Under the pieces are notes generated by a model. That model was not told where the DNA came from. It searched no databases and saw nothing but the letters and a program-made list of their open reading frames with translations. DNA of 64,000 bases from Pseudomonas helmanticensis. Its GTDB lineage: Bacteria > Pseudomonadota > Gammaproteobacteria > Pseudomonadales > Pseudomonadaceae. The position numbers and the translations under genes were made by a program. The stretch lies in assembly GCF_900182985.1 (NCBI RefSeq), contig NZ_FXUY01000002.1:1041001-1105000 (forward strand), in the 5' to 3' direction. Shown piece after piece: positions 9,864 through 21,200 of the stretch; the first letter of the stretch is position 1, and every line of letters starts with the position of its first letter.

Positions 9864-12800
9864 TCATACAGGCATACTCATATTTGATCCTCCCCGAATT
9901 TTAGCAACGATGGTTCCCCTTGCAGGCAGAATGAATTTTACTTCTGCATAACCATCAGCGTTGGTCCTGGTAGAAGCGATTTCAGTATTGGGGAAGCTCC
10001 AGAAAACCTCCTCTCCCTGGATAGGTATGAAGGATCTGTTAGTCACTCGCGCACGCATGTGAGCCTCTCCACCAACACCGATCTGCCCGTGAAGCTTTGC
10101 AAGCTCAAACATCTGCGGCCTCGTTGCTGGATCAAACACTTCAAACTCGAGCAATCGCGAGCCACCCAAGACCACCGTTGCCTTCAGATCATGCTGACCC
10201 GTTTCACCCGGTCTGAAATCAATGCGTGACTTTCCGTCTTGTCCCGTGACCGTTGGCGGCAGCGACAGCTGCGGGTAGTCCCAGACGATCCTGACGCCAG
10301 CCAGCCCCCGGCCATCGTGGCGCGACACCACCCGGATTTCGGCCGTTGCATCCTGGCCCAGATTAATATTTGTATCGGGACTGGTAAGCGAATCAATCTC
10401 CGGCACTACGCCGACATATCCCAGTTGCGCCATATCCCAACCACCCAACCCACCCCGGACAGTTGCCGATAGGACGTCTTCGACTCCGGCCGGATACCTA
10501 AAGGTCAACCGAGCAATACCCTCCTCGTCCGTCACCGACGGGACCAAGGCATTACCAGCAAAATTCCACCGCACCTGCACACCAGCCAATGGCAAGCCGG
10601 TGCGTGCCGAAACCACTTTGGCAATGGCTACCGTCTGCTCCTCGTCCGGCGGCAACCGCGAACCTTGCGGCTCGTACAGTTCACTGATTTCGCGCGGTTC
10701 CTCAAGCGTGTACACCAGATCGACCGACTCCGAATAAACCGCATCCCCCACCGTTGCCGTCACCACCGCCGCACCTGGTGTCTGCGGTTTGAACCGTACA
10801 CGGGCCACCCCATAAAAGTCGGTCAGGGTGGTCACCGTCCCCAAGGCTTCATTGCGCCAGGTCACTGCGATTCCCGCGATGCCCTTACCGGTGATGGACG
10901 AGACCACGGTCACCTGCTCGACCAGCTCCTGCTCCCATTCCAGCACCTGCTGAACACGACTATTGGCGAGAAGTTTCAACACTTGCTCGCCCACGCCCAA
11001 CGACATCGCGTTGGCCGGTGACAGGCGCGCCAATCGCTCGGCGCTCAGGCGTAGCGCGAAACCGCCGTCCGTCACATCATCGCAGCGCAATGAGTAATGC
11101 AGGCCAAGCGCCGAGGGCCGGCGCGCAACGCCGAGCGCGGGTTCGAAGCGCAGCCCCAGCTCCGCAGGACCGCTACCGGTCAATCCCAAGGCCAGGTCTT
11201 GCTCGAACAATGGACTGCCATCCTCAAACAGCACTTCGACGACATGTGTGCCTCGGCGCCGCGGGAAGAAGGTTTGGCTGCCCCATGGCTGTTCGTCATG
11301 GCTATCGAAGCGCACCCGCACACCCTCCCAAGGGTCACGGGCGAGTGCCATAAAAGACAAGACGCGCTGCTCTTCGTAGCCGTCGAACGGGCTGAGCACA
11401 CTGGCCAGCACCTGCTGCTGACCAGCGGTGCCCGGCGTCAAGCCAAAGCCCGACCAGCCAAGGTCATCGCTGGCGACTGTTTCGAGGCCGGCCGCCGTCT
11501 TCCACTGCACCGCCACCTGCGCCACCGCCTGGCCGGTGAATGCTGAAAACACCCTGACCCAACTCCAGGCTTTATCCTTGCCGATGACGGCATCAACCGC
11601 AAACTCGCGCCAGTCGCCAATGCGCAATTTGTTGTGGGCGAGCTGCATCGGGTTGGCGCTCATGGACAAACTCAATGCAGGCAAAAAAAGCCCGAGCGTA
11701 AAGTCACCGCAGACCTTGCTCGCAGTGAAGTCCAGACTCCATGCAATACCGCCATCGCTCAGCGTCTGGGTAACATGGAGCGGCGGTTCGACGCTTGCAT
11801 CCAGCTCGCCGGCCGGTGTTCCCAGCCACATCAACGTTCCCTGCAGCCCCACCAAGGGGCTCAGCGCATTGGGTAAATAGCGCACGTTGTGTCTGGCGCC
11901 GAGGCATGGAAACAATCTCTGGCTGGCTATTGTCGCGGTCACCTGATCCAGCATCACCGTCAATTCGTCAAACAGCTCCGTAGCGATCAACCGACCGAAC
12001 AACTCTCGGGGTGACGCCAGCACCGGGCTGCTCAATACCAGACTGAACAGGCTGCTGCTACTCGATGCGACTTGTGAACTGAACGTCCATTCCAGCCCCT
12101 TCGACTCCAGCTTCAAGGGCACGCCGATACCCGCGACGGTCAAGCCGATCCCCGGCGACTCACCGCGCCATTGCAGCGTTACCAACTGGTCGAGCAACGA
12201 ACTGCCGGCCGTCGCTTCAATGCGCAGGGTGTGCGAAGCCCCACGCCAGCACAGCAACCCCAGCTCGGCCAGATCCACTTCAGTGTTGTCGAACAAGATC
12301 CTGATCTGATTCTTCCATGGACTGCTCGGCAATGCCTTGACTGCAAACGGCCGCTCGATTGCGAGCGCGTCGGCGTGCGCTCTGACGCGGGCGGTCACCA
12401 CCAGGTCGCCACCCCGAGAGGGCTGGTAAAGCACGCTGGCCCAGCCACCGCTACCCGATTGGGTCGAGATCGTGCCTTCGGGCGTCAGCCAGTCGACCAA
12501 TGCATTGTTGACCGGATCGCCGTCGCCACTGGTGACCACGTGCACCACTTGCACCACTTGAACCCGCAGCAGGACGCTTTCGCGCTCATCCACCACCGGA
12601 AACTTGTTAGCCTCCTGAACGTCACCGATGCGCACCAGGTTACGCGCGAGTGACATCGGTTTTCTGCTGGAGGGCGACAACAGCTTCGAACACGACAACA
12701 ACAAATGGAAGCGACCGTCGAGTTTGTCCTGACAGATAAAATCCCAGCTCAGGTCTGTTGCCCCCACCGATACTGGCTCTTCCAGTTCAGGGCGCACCTG

Positions 12801-14156
12801 CACGCCCAACTGTGTCGCAGAATCCCCTTCCCAGCGCATGGCCAACTCAGTGCCGCGCAACACCTCAGGCAGCCGGACACTCAACTGATAGGTAGAACCA
12901 CGATTGGGATATCCGGTCGTTTGCGCCCAAGGCAAGGCGTTGCCCTCGACCACCGCCAGCACGTCCTTCCATGGATCGGTCGCGAGTACCCGAACATCCA
13001 GCGTTGTAGTCTCGACGCCACTTGCATAGTACGGACTCGTTACCGAGGCCTTGATCGCAACATCGCCCGCAGTCGTGGGCAGGAAATCGAAATACGCCCA
13101 CCCCTCGGGATCGGTGGGCGTAGTGCCGAGAATCCCCTGCCCGTCGATCGCCCAGGTCACCGTGCGCCCGGCCAGATATTGACCGGTGTACCAGGAGGCC
13201 ACTCGCACGCCTAGCCGCACCGATTGCGCCAACTCCAGCACCGGGTAATACACGGCCTCCAGCTTCTCGCGAAACACCAGCCGGTGATGGCCCAGCGAGA
13301 CCTGTATCGGGTAGGGCGCAGCGGTGTATTGGTTTACCAGTTTGATCGTGAACAGATACGGCCCCTGATCACCGATCAACGGGCACTGCAAAACCCACGG
13401 TAAATTCAGCGGATGATCGACGCCCCAGTCAGGCGTCGCGGTAACGGCGCCTTGCGGGTTATCGTCGCTGATCAACGCGGCTTTGGTGTATAGCCAGGGG
13501 CTGGCGGGTTCGGGAACACATTCAAGCCGATGCTGAAAGCCACCGTTTGAACCCAGGCACAGGTAGAGCAACCCGCTGGCCGGCAATTGCTCATCGTCCA
13601 GCTTCAGTGTCTGCAGCACTGCTGGCTCAAGGTGCAGGGCCAGATGAATGCGAGTGATCAGGATCCTCTGGTGATAGTCATCGGGATCAGCATTGGCCGG
13701 AGCGACCACCGTGACGCGGATCTTGTCCAGGCGCTGCAACGGCAGATCGAACGGAGCGTTGTACTCTATTGGCTCGAATACCAGCGGCGGTCTGCTGGCG
13801 ACACTTGCCTGGTCCTCTGCAAGTTCGCGAGGGCTGGCCGGCGGCAACGAGATTTCTCTCAACACGGTTCCATCTTCAGCCGTGATGAGCATGCGGCCCG
13901 CTTCGGCATGCCGCGTTTCATACAGAAAACTCAATACATACCTGGCGCTGGCATCCGGCTCTACCGGTACGGTGACCTGCTGCCAGGCAGAACCAAGGTT
14001 GCCCGCAGAAAGCAGCCTGATCGGTACGCCGTCATACACCTCGCTGACGACTCTGACCTCACGCGGGTTGGCTCCTAGCGTCCAGTTTTCGATGCCCTGA
14101 CTGAAATCACCATTGAGCAGCAGACTGTCATTGGCCTGAACGACTGGATCAAACAT
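9864..14156 (-). CDS. Large Big-1/Ig-like modular protein coupled to TcA genes
   Basis: A 1430-residue protein of unknown function. Residues about 8-160 look like a galactose-binding/CBM-type jelly roll (LLLNGDFSQGIENWTLG). The rest is built from two alternating modules. One is Big-1-like, about seven copies, for example SARTGLPLAGVQVRWNF followed by a TDEEGIARLTF strand. The other is a roughly 100-residue module seen four times, with varying forms of MRWEGDSATQLGV at its start and MSLARNLVRIGD at its end. No signal peptide or membrane anchor is visible. The ATG complementary to 14154-14156 is preferred because AAAGGAG lies 9 bases upstream, inside the end of the preceding TcA gene; the upstream ATG at 14177 lacks such a site. 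The 8-bp overlap implies translational coupling, hence a role with the toxin. Confidence 0.75.
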   Translation of the reverse strand: MFDPVVQANDSLLLNGDFSQGIENWTLGANPREVRVVSEVYDGVPIRLLSAGNLGSAWQQVTVPVEPDASARYVLSFLYETRHAEAGRMLITAEDGTVLREISLPPASPRELAEDQASVASRPPLVFEPIEYNAPFDLPLQRLDKIRVTVVAPANADPDDYHQRILITRIHLALHLEPAVLQTLKLDDEQLPASGLLYLCLGSNGGFQHRLECVPEPASPWLYTKAALISDDNPQGAVTATPDWGVDHPLNLPWVLQCPLIGDQGPYLFTIKLVNQYTAAPYPIQVSLGHHRLVFREKLEAVYYPVLELAQSVRLGVRVASWYTGQYLAGRTVTWAIDGQGILGTTPTDPEGWAYFDFLPTTAGDVAIKASVTSPYYASGVETTTLDVRVLATDPWKDVLAVVEGNALPWAQTTGYPNRGSTYQLSVRLPEVLRGTELAMRWEGDSATQLGVQVRPELEEPVSVGATDLSWDFICQDKLDGRFHLLLSCSKLLSPSSRKPMSLARNLVRIGDVQEANKFPVVDERESVLLRVQVVQVVHVVTSGDGDPVNNALVDWLTPEGTISTQSGSGGWASVLYQPSRGGDLVVTARVRAHADALAIERPFAVKALPSSPWKNQIRILFDNTEVDLAELGLLCWRGASHTLRIEATAGSSLLDQLVTLQWRGESPGIGLTVAGIGVPLKLESKGLEWTFSSQVASSSSSLFSLVLSSPVLASPRELFGRLIATELFDELTVMLDQVTATIASQRLFPCLGARHNVRYLPNALSPLVGLQGTLMWLGTPAGELDASVEPPLHVTQTLSDGGIAWSLDFTASKVCGDFTLGLFLPALSLSMSANPMQLAHNKLRIGDWREFAVDAVIGKDKAWSWVRVFSAFTGQAVAQVAVQWKTAAGLETVASDDLGWSGFGLTPGTAGQQQVLASVLSPFDGYEEQRVLSFMALARDPWEGVRVRFDSHDEQPWGSQTFFPRRRGTHVVEVLFEDGSPLFEQDLALGLTGSGPAELGLRFEPALGVARRPSALGLHYSLRCDDVTDGGFALRLSAERLARLSPANAMSLGVGEQVLKLLANSRVQQVLEWEQELVEQVTVVSSITGKGIAGIAVTWRNEALGTVTTLTDFYGVARVRFKPQTPGAAVVTATVGDAVYSESVDLVYTLEEPREISELYEPQGSRLPPDEEQTVAIAKVVSARTGLPLAGVQVRWNFAGNALVPSVTDEEGIARLTFRYPAGVEDVLSATVRGGLGGWDMAQLGYVGVVPEIDSLTSPDTNINLGQDATAEIRVVSRHDGRGLAGVRIVWDYPQLSLPPTVTGQDGKSRIDFRPGETGQHDLKATVVLGGSRLLEFEVFDPATRPQMFELAKLHGQIGVGGEAHMRARVTNRSFIPIQGEEVFWSFPNTEIASTRTNADGYAEVKFILPARGTIVAKIRGGSNMSMPV

Positions 14157-17100
14157 GATTGCCTGCTCCTTTGACATTGCGTGACTGACGGGAACTCATA
14201 GCCCGGGTGACCAGGTCTTTGACGGCAAGGGTAAACGTCGGCTCACCGGCCTTGGCCGTGTAGCGGATACGCACGATGACGTCGGTGAGCGATTTGAGCA
14301 TCGGCGCTTGCCGCTCGCTCTTGGGCCACGGAAAGTGCAACTGCCAGCGCGAGACCGCCCCGGTGTTTTCGAACGGATTGAGCAAGCCTTCATCCGGTTT
14401 GCTGGCGTTCATTCCGGTGTCGGCGATGCCCACCGATAAACCGATCTGCTGGCCGCTGCGCAGATTGAACTGAACATCAGGTGGCGCCACTGCGCCTGTC
14501 GGCTGGTGCAGGTACTCAACCGAACGCGCCGTTGCCCGGGTGGCGGTCATGCTGCCGACCTGACGCAGCGTCGCCTGAACATCCTGGTAAGGGCCGGTCA
14601 GCACCGGAAGATCGACTTCGACCAGATTGATCAGCCGGCAGTACTCCCCCGGATGATCACGGTCGAACAGCAACTGCGTCAGCTGGAATTCCAGAGTGCC
14701 CTTGTCGATCAAGTCCTCCAGCGCCAGCGACCAGTTGGTAAATCCGCTCTGCGGATCGGCCGAATCATCGAACAGTTGCCGCAACGAAACGGTTTTTACC
14801 CGCTCCAGCCGACGCTCATGGCTTTGCAGATACAGGCGGTCCATGCGCAGCAGATATTCGCGCAGGTGCTCGCCGGCGGTCAGGCCGTGACGGTTGTCCA
14901 GCCAGACTTGTGGCAACGCATCGTCGGTATCGTCGTCACCGGTTTCGGCGCTCAGCGACGCGCGGGCGCTCAGACACAGGCTGACCACCGCGTCGTAGGC
15001 CTGATAGTGCAAGGCTTTGAGTTGCCCCAACAGCCAGCCGAACAATTCAGCGTTGCTGGCGCGCTTTTTCAGGTAGTTGTAGAGGGTCAATGCTTGAGCG
15101 TTGGCGCGTAAGGTCTGCTCCAGGCTGGCCTTGGCCGCTTCCAGCGCAAACGCCTGCGCGCTAAGTTGCTCGTCAATGGCTTGCACCTCGGACCGAGCCT
15201 GATCGCGTTGCAACTCCCACTCTCGGCGACGCAGGCGATAACTCTCGGTGAGTGCCTGTTTTTCCGCGTCGGTCTGCAAAGCCATGGCGCCGATTTGCAA
15301 CCCGAAGACCACTGCATCGGTGATGGCATCCAGGCGACTGCCACCGACGGCCATGCCGAAAATATTCGGCAGATTGGCCAGCACTGCCCCTCCGCCCTTC
15401 AGCGCGACGGCGCCCAGATTAAGATCTTTGGAGATCTGCAGTTTTTCCATGACCTGATATTCAGCATCGGTCACGTTTTCGTCGTACCAGGCCTGATACC
15501 GGCCGGCCCGCTCCTGCACCATGCTGCGGCTCTGAGCCAGAGCGGTAACGCTCGCCTGTAAATGGGCAATCGATTGCTCCTGCACAATGCGTGCATAGTC
15601 GCCCAGCTCCTTCATGTGTTCCTGTTGCATTTCCTCCTGTTCAGCACGGTCACGTTGTTCGATCAGGCGCAAAACCTGACTGCCGTATTCCTGCAGGGTC
15701 TGCACCGCACGCAGTGCCGACTCGTAAGTGACACGCCAGCGAAACGCGCCCACCACCAGACGGCCGCCCATTGGCCGAGGCCCGCCGATACCGCCGTCGG
15801 CCAAGTCGCGCAACAGTTGATTGGGATCGGTGGGCGGGCTGAACAACGGAACGCTCAGCGGTTTGCCATCCAGGGTCAGATTGTTGCGCAAATTGTTCAG
15901 GCGCTGGCCGGGCCAGTCGTACAGTTCGAGCAACTGTTGATTGATTGGCGTTTTGAACGGCTCGTTCGCCAGTAATCCCATCAGCGGCGCCGCTTCGGCG
16001 ACCGCTGGAATCTGCGCAAGGGAATACGCCAACTCACGTTCAAACTGCTCGAGCGCCGGACGTGTATTACCCTGTTTCAGCAAGCTGTCGACCGTCTGCA
16101 CTTCCCAGCGATCCACAGTCCGGGCCAAGGGCGGTTCACCCATCAGAAATTCGGCCTGCACGTAACACAACTTCGCGGCCACCAGCGCATCGCGGGTAAG
16201 CTGGCGGTAATACCAGTCACCCCAGGCGATGAGGTTTTTTACATACTCGGTGAATACCAGTTTGCTGTAGTGCTCGGGCGCCGCGTAAGCAATCGCGTCC
16301 GGATCGGTGGGCATCCGCACTTCGTGGCCCAGATTGCCCGTCTCCTGAAGCGGACGGCAACGCCAGTAACGGGGTTTCGGTGGAGAGTCCGACGTTGCGA
16401 TGGCTTGCGGATCGAACAGGTAATGCAGCCAGCTTTGTGCCTCGGCAAACCGGTCTTCGGCCCGCAGACGCGCGGAGACCAGGTGCGGCAAGTGAAAAAA
16501 CAGCTCCCAGAAATACAAGCCATTCGCGCCGTTGAATGCCCCGTTCGGCTCAGTGAACTTATCGTCTGCCTCAGGGACGGGTTCTTGCAGAAACTGCGTG
16601 TTCCAATCCAGCACCGCATCGACCGAGATGTTGCTGCGCTGTACCAGATCGGGACCGAACAGCGAGTTCAATCGGGCGCGGGGCAGCATTGCGGTCTGCC
16701 TGAAAGCGATGAACTGCGCCGCATCCCGGGTGTTTTTTTCCAGTGTCGGCGGGAGTGAACGGACGAAATCCCCCAACGACACCTTAAAGACCCGATTGCC
16801 GTGGGTTGGGTTACTCAGCGTGAATGTGGCCCCGCCTACAAACCCTCCTTTATTCCGTTTCAGCAATAGCCAGTCCGTTGCCCAGCCACCGGCAATGGGG
16901 AATGATCCCTTGACCTCCGCCGGATCTTCGCCCGCCCCGTGACTCAGCGTCAAAGTGAACTCGGCACTGGCGCTGCTCGCCAGATTTCTTGCCCTGCATT
17001 GTCCTCGAACCCAGAGATAGTCCTGGTTACCCACCTCTGCAAACACCGCCTGCAAGGTGAAGTAAGGCGCCATAACGCCTGTCCCCGGCCCTTCGAGCGC

Positions 17101-18207
17101 AATCGTCGGCTGAGTCGCAGGGGTCAACGGGTGCTGAACGACCAGTGCATCGGTAAAGCGATGCGTCGCCAGGTGATCGAGCCAACTGCCATCGTCTTCA
17201 GGCAGCCGACGAAACAACACGTCGCGCGTCGCACCGACTTTCAAGTCGCTGCCGTTGGTGAGCCATACACCCAGCCGGCCCTTGGGGTGGTAAGCGTCGA
17301 TCAGCGTGGTCGCAATCAGCCGCGCGCCCACGCTTTTATCGGTGTCTTGTTCACTGCTGTGCAGGCTCAAGGGCGCCGACCAATCCCCACTCTGGTTCAT
17401 GAACGCCAGATTGATGTCCAGTCGGTTCGGCAGGCTACGCTCCCCTGCCTGCCCCTTCACCTCGTCGTGCCACTCGGTCCAGACCAGGCACAAACGTCCG
17501 CTCCAGAACACCGGTCGCACATCCAGCACCCGCCCCCCCACCGGAATCTCGATCGCTTGCCATTCATCCCAAGCTGCTGGATTGACCGGTTCACCCGCTG
17601 TGGTCAGTTCGATCCCGGCCTTGCGCCAGAAATACTGAAACGGCTGCACCCGCTGCCGACCGACAAAATAGTAGGTGGCGCGAACCGCCGAATCGCCGTC
17701 CAGACAGCCACTGATAACGTCCAGGTTGCAGGTTTGTTCGAACGCTTTCAAATAACCCTGCAAGGCACGTTGCACCGAATCGCCGCTGAGGCGTGTCTGG
17801 TTCAAGTCATTTTCCAGCGCCTTGAACAGATGGGTCTTGCGCTGCCGCACGAACGGGGTGATGAAGTTTTCCGGGTGGAGCGCAATCATCGTCAGCGCAG
17901 CCCAGTCCGGATAGTTGTTGTACAGCTCCCAGAGCTTCAGATCGGCCTTATCGAACTCGACCTTTTCGTATCCTGGTTCAAGCTTGCGATAGGCCGCATG
18001 AATGAATTGCTGTGCACAGCTCGTCGCTTCCGCCACCCAGGAACTTTGCACCGGGTAATTATCCTGCGGGTCAAGACGCAATAATTCGAACAGATCCTGC
18101 GGCGTTCTCACAAAGGCATAACGGTCTTTGGCGACATGGCCAATGCAATACTCGACCAAGGCGTTACGGCGTTTTTCCAACAGTTCAGCCAGATTGCTCT
18201 GAGTCAT
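14149..18207 (-). CDS. Insecticidal toxin complex TcA subunit, C-terminal half (TcaB/YenA2-like)
   Basis: A 1352-residue protein matching the second polypeptide of a split TcA. Residues 1-550 resemble the neuraminidase-like/receptor-binding part (for example YYFVGRQRVQPFQYFWRKAG and VFWSGRLCLVWTEWHDE). Then comes YWRCRPLQETGNLG, and from about residue 850 a long helical coiled coil (RDRAEQEEMQQEHMKELG, VQERAGRYQAWYDENVTDAE) with a glycine-rich hydrophobic hairpin (LGAVALKGGGAVLANLPNIF, then ITDAVVFGLQIGAMAL), which is the pore-forming channel and TcB-binding segment. Length is close to YenA2. The ATG at 18207 has AGGA about 10 bases upstream; an upstream GTG at 18237 is less likely. It follows the N-terminal TcA gene by 49 bp. 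Confidence 0.88.
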   Translation of the reverse strand: MTQSNLAELLEKRRNALVEYCIGHVAKDRYAFVRTPQDLFELLRLDPQDNYPVQSSWVAEATSCAQQFIHAAYRKLEPGYEKVEFDKADLKLWELYNNYPDWAALTMIALHPENFITPFVRQRKTHLFKALENDLNQTRLSGDSVQRALQGYLKAFEQTCNLDVISGCLDGDSAVRATYYFVGRQRVQPFQYFWRKAGIELTTAGEPVNPAAWDEWQAIEIPVGGRVLDVRPVFWSGRLCLVWTEWHDEVKGQAGERSLPNRLDINLAFMNQSGDWSAPLSLHSSEQDTDKSVGARLIATTLIDAYHPKGRLGVWLTNGSDLKVGATRDVLFRRLPEDDGSWLDHLATHRFTDALVVQHPLTPATQPTIALEGPGTGVMAPYFTLQAVFAEVGNQDYLWVRGQCRARNLASSASAEFTLTLSHGAGEDPAEVKGSFPIAGGWATDWLLLKRNKGGFVGGATFTLSNPTHGNRVFKVSLGDFVRSLPPTLEKNTRDAAQFIAFRQTAMLPRARLNSLFGPDLVQRSNISVDAVLDWNTQFLQEPVPEADDKFTEPNGAFNGANGLYFWELFFHLPHLVSARLRAEDRFAEAQSWLHYLFDPQAIATSDSPPKPRYWRCRPLQETGNLGHEVRMPTDPDAIAYAAPEHYSKLVFTEYVKNLIAWGDWYYRQLTRDALVAAKLCYVQAEFLMGEPPLARTVDRWEVQTVDSLLKQGNTRPALEQFERELAYSLAQIPAVAEAAPLMGLLANEPFKTPINQQLLELYDWPGQRLNNLRNNLTLDGKPLSVPLFSPPTDPNQLLRDLADGGIGGPRPMGGRLVVGAFRWRVTYESALRAVQTLQEYGSQVLRLIEQRDRAEQEEMQQEHMKELGDYARIVQEQSIAHLQASVTALAQSRSMVQERAGRYQAWYDENVTDAEYQVMEKLQISKDLNLGAVALKGGGAVLANLPNIFGMAVGGSRLDAITDAVVFGLQIGAMALQTDAEKQALTESYRLRRREWELQRDQARSEVQAIDEQLSAQAFALEAAKASLEQTLRANAQALTLYNYLKKRASNAELFGWLLGQLKALHYQAYDAVVSLCLSARASLSAETGDDDTDDALPQVWLDNRHGLTAGEHLREYLLRMDRLYLQSHERRLERVKTVSLRQLFDDSADPQSGFTNWSLALEDLIDKGTLEFQLTQLLFDRDHPGEYCRLINLVEVDLPVLTGPYQDVQATLRQVGSMTATRATARSVEYLHQPTGAVAPPDVQFNLRSGQQIGLSVGIADTGMNASKPDEGLLNPFENTGAVSRWQLHFPWPKSERQAPMLKSLTDVIVRIRYTAKAGEPTFTLAVKDLVTRAMSSRQSRNVKGAGNHV

Positions 18208-18256
18208 GGTCTGTTCTTCCTGCGTCCTGGAGCACACGCGCCGTCAACGGGCGCAG

Positions 18257-21200
18257 TCATGGGGTAACTGGCGGGGCGTCGAACGTGATGGGCTCAAAAA
18301 ACGCCGCGTTGGAACTGGCCTCGCACACCACGCTGAAGATGAAGGTGCCACCCGACGGGCTGGACACAAACACCCGTGTGATGCCCTCGGCATCGGTGTA
18401 GCTCTGTTCAGGGCGAATCACCGCCACGGGGAGTCCTGTATCGTCCCGGGCCTCGGCAAACCAGCGCACCAGACGGTTGCGTCCGAGATTTTTATAGTCA
18501 TCGCGCAGCGTGGCGGTCAGCTCGAACTCCTGCCCCGCCGGTATTGGCTCCTCGGGTACCAGAGACATCAATGGCCCAGGGAAAAACAGCGTCTGAGCGT
18601 CATCGGTGACAGCGACCAGCGGTGCCTGCTGCGCATCGATCAGGGCCACCCAGAATAAAGGCACCTCCTGCCCCATGACCTTGCCCGGCAGGTATTCGAC
18701 CTGCACAGTGCCATCGACTTGCGTGGCTTTCGCAGCGACCGTGCCCAGGCTCGTCTGCCAGTGCACGTACACGCCGCTCAACGCTTTGCCGCCGGGAGTC
18801 TTGAGCGTCACGGTAAAGATGATTTTTTCATCAGGTTTGTTGGCCACTACGTCGGTCTTGTCCGCAGTACAGATCATGCTGAGCAGCGGTTCAGGCACCT
18901 CATCGGCGAAAGACACCATCGGTGCGCGGGTTTCCGAGAGGCTGAGCACGGCTCGTTCGGCGGCGAGTCGATAAGCGTCCTTGTCGATCGCTTCAGGCAA
19001 ATTGCCCAGCAGAAAAATCGTCTGGGCATCCATGCCACTGTGCGCCGCCAGTACGCGTATGCGCAGCAACAGGTCCAGTTGACTGAGGTTCTTCAGAATC
19101 TTGAGAGCAGGGTCGATGTGAATGACGCACTCGTGCACTTCCTGCACGCTCCAGTCAAAAAATGCCGCGAGCCGCCGTAATGCCGCCTGCTGCGCGAGCC
19201 ACAACGCATCGACAGACAGATCATCGGTCAGGGCATTGACCTCGCGCAGATAGTCGAGCAATTTCTCGGCAGGTTGCTCGCTCAACTCGAACGCACGAGT
19301 CAACGCGCTCAGGAAATACAGCGTGCGCACCGACAACAGATGCCGGTCTTGCTGATCCATCCAGGCCTTGTGGCCGTACTGCAGAAGGTCCTCCAGCAGC
19401 CGGGCACTCAGGTTCAGCTTGCTCACCACCGCAGCGCGCCGCCGCACATCGGCCAACAGGCTCAACAAGGGATCCGGCTGTTCGGACGCACGCGCCTGCG
19501 GTGCAGACTGCTCGGCACGTTCCAGCACCCGGGCCAACAGTTGATACACCGTGGACTGCGCCCAGGTCAGTATGCGTAGCGAACGTTCGGCGTCGAGTGC
19601 GGTGTAGACCGCCAGACACTCTCTGGCCACCGACACTTGAGCCTCCCGTGCCCTTATCAGCACGCTCAACATGCGTTCGACGATGATTGCCCGCACTCCG
19701 GCGTCGTTTTCACCGAGTCCGTCCCTGACCGCCTGATCAAGCTTTTCTCTGGCAAAGAGCAGGTAGTCCGCCTCAGGCAAATCCGAAGCAATGACCAGCC
19801 CCGTGGCGTCGACCAGCGCTACCAGTAATTGCAGCCAGTCCAGCCCGACCAGCAAGGGGACGCCGGCCGTCTGCAGTCCGGCATTGCTGAACAATGAGGC
19901 TGGCAGCAAGTTGCGAATCTGCTCGAACAACTGACGTTCAGCCTCGGTGACCACCGCCAATGCCTGAGGTGGTGAAACCTGCTGCAACATCCACAACACC
20001 GGCATGTCGCGATCCTTGCACCAGGACGCGCAGGAATGCATGGCATAAATCAGGTTGAGAACGTCGGGAGGGGTTTCATCATCGCGGCGCTCGACCATGC
20101 GTGGCAGGCCTGCCAACCCGTTGATCCAGCTCTTGCCGCCCAACAGGGTCAGCATCAGTACGCCTTCGACCGGCGTAATGCCCAGCAACCGCGGCAACTT
20201 CACCAACCGGTAAAAACTCGAGATCACCGCCGCGCTGCGCTTGAGTTTGTTCCCCAGCCCATGTGCCTCGGCAATGGCCGCCGCCAGGTAAGCGTAGGTC
20301 TGCAGATCGATACTCAAACCGCTGCATAGCTGACTGATCGTCAAATCGCTCTCGCCTTGCGTCGGCAGTGCCGAAAACTCGCCACCGTCCAGCCGCATTG
20401 GCTGGCGATAGTCACCCTGACTGTTGAAGGTGCGGTCAAACAGCGAGAGCACCTGCGCCCGGCCATAAATCGACACTTCATCGATAAACGCCGCGAAGTC
20501 CTGGGCCGTGCAACCGTAGCGCTCGCGCAGTGACTGAAACAACCCCAGCGCATGCACGCTGTGCGTGGAAATCCAGTACGGATGAGCGGGTGTTGCCCCT
20601 CGCGCCTCGGCATGGATGGCTGCTGCCAGAAGCGCATCCACCTGGTCGCTGGGCAGGTCCAGCCATTGGTCCAGTCGCAGCTTGCGATTCATTCGCTCGT
20701 AGCGATCAATCGTCGTCGGCGCTTGCGTCAAGCGATGAAGAAACCCTCCGCTGGTGTCCCTGTAGTCGATATCGAGCACCGGCGATGTGCCGGCGTTGAC
20801 AAAGACCGATCCGCAACGATGACTTTCCGTTTCCCCCGGCTGGGAATCTCCGTAAACAGCCACATTGGCCGAACGGGTCGGGGCGAACTCGCGAATCGAC
20901 AGCAACGCCTCCAGGCCCCGCGAGTCCTGTCGGGTACGCTCGCCGAAGAATTTCACCTGATTGAGGTTTTGCCATCCAGCGCCGACCGTGCCGAAATTAC
21001 GCGCGTAGTACGCATCCCGTGCATCGTCGTCCTCTGGGTCAATGGGGGCTTCAGTCAGTAACTCACGCTGATACGGACCCAGTCGCGAGGCATGGCTCAG
21101 TGCGCGTCCGGCATCGGTGTCCCACGCTTCGGACTGCAAAAAATAGGGATAGGCCAGGTCCACCATGTGGGTGATATTGCCCACCGAAAAACCGTGTTGA

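Noticed and set aside
16939..18084. Plus-strand frame of 381 codons inside the TcA2 gene
   Set aside because: Arginine/proline-rich antisense shadow of TcA2.
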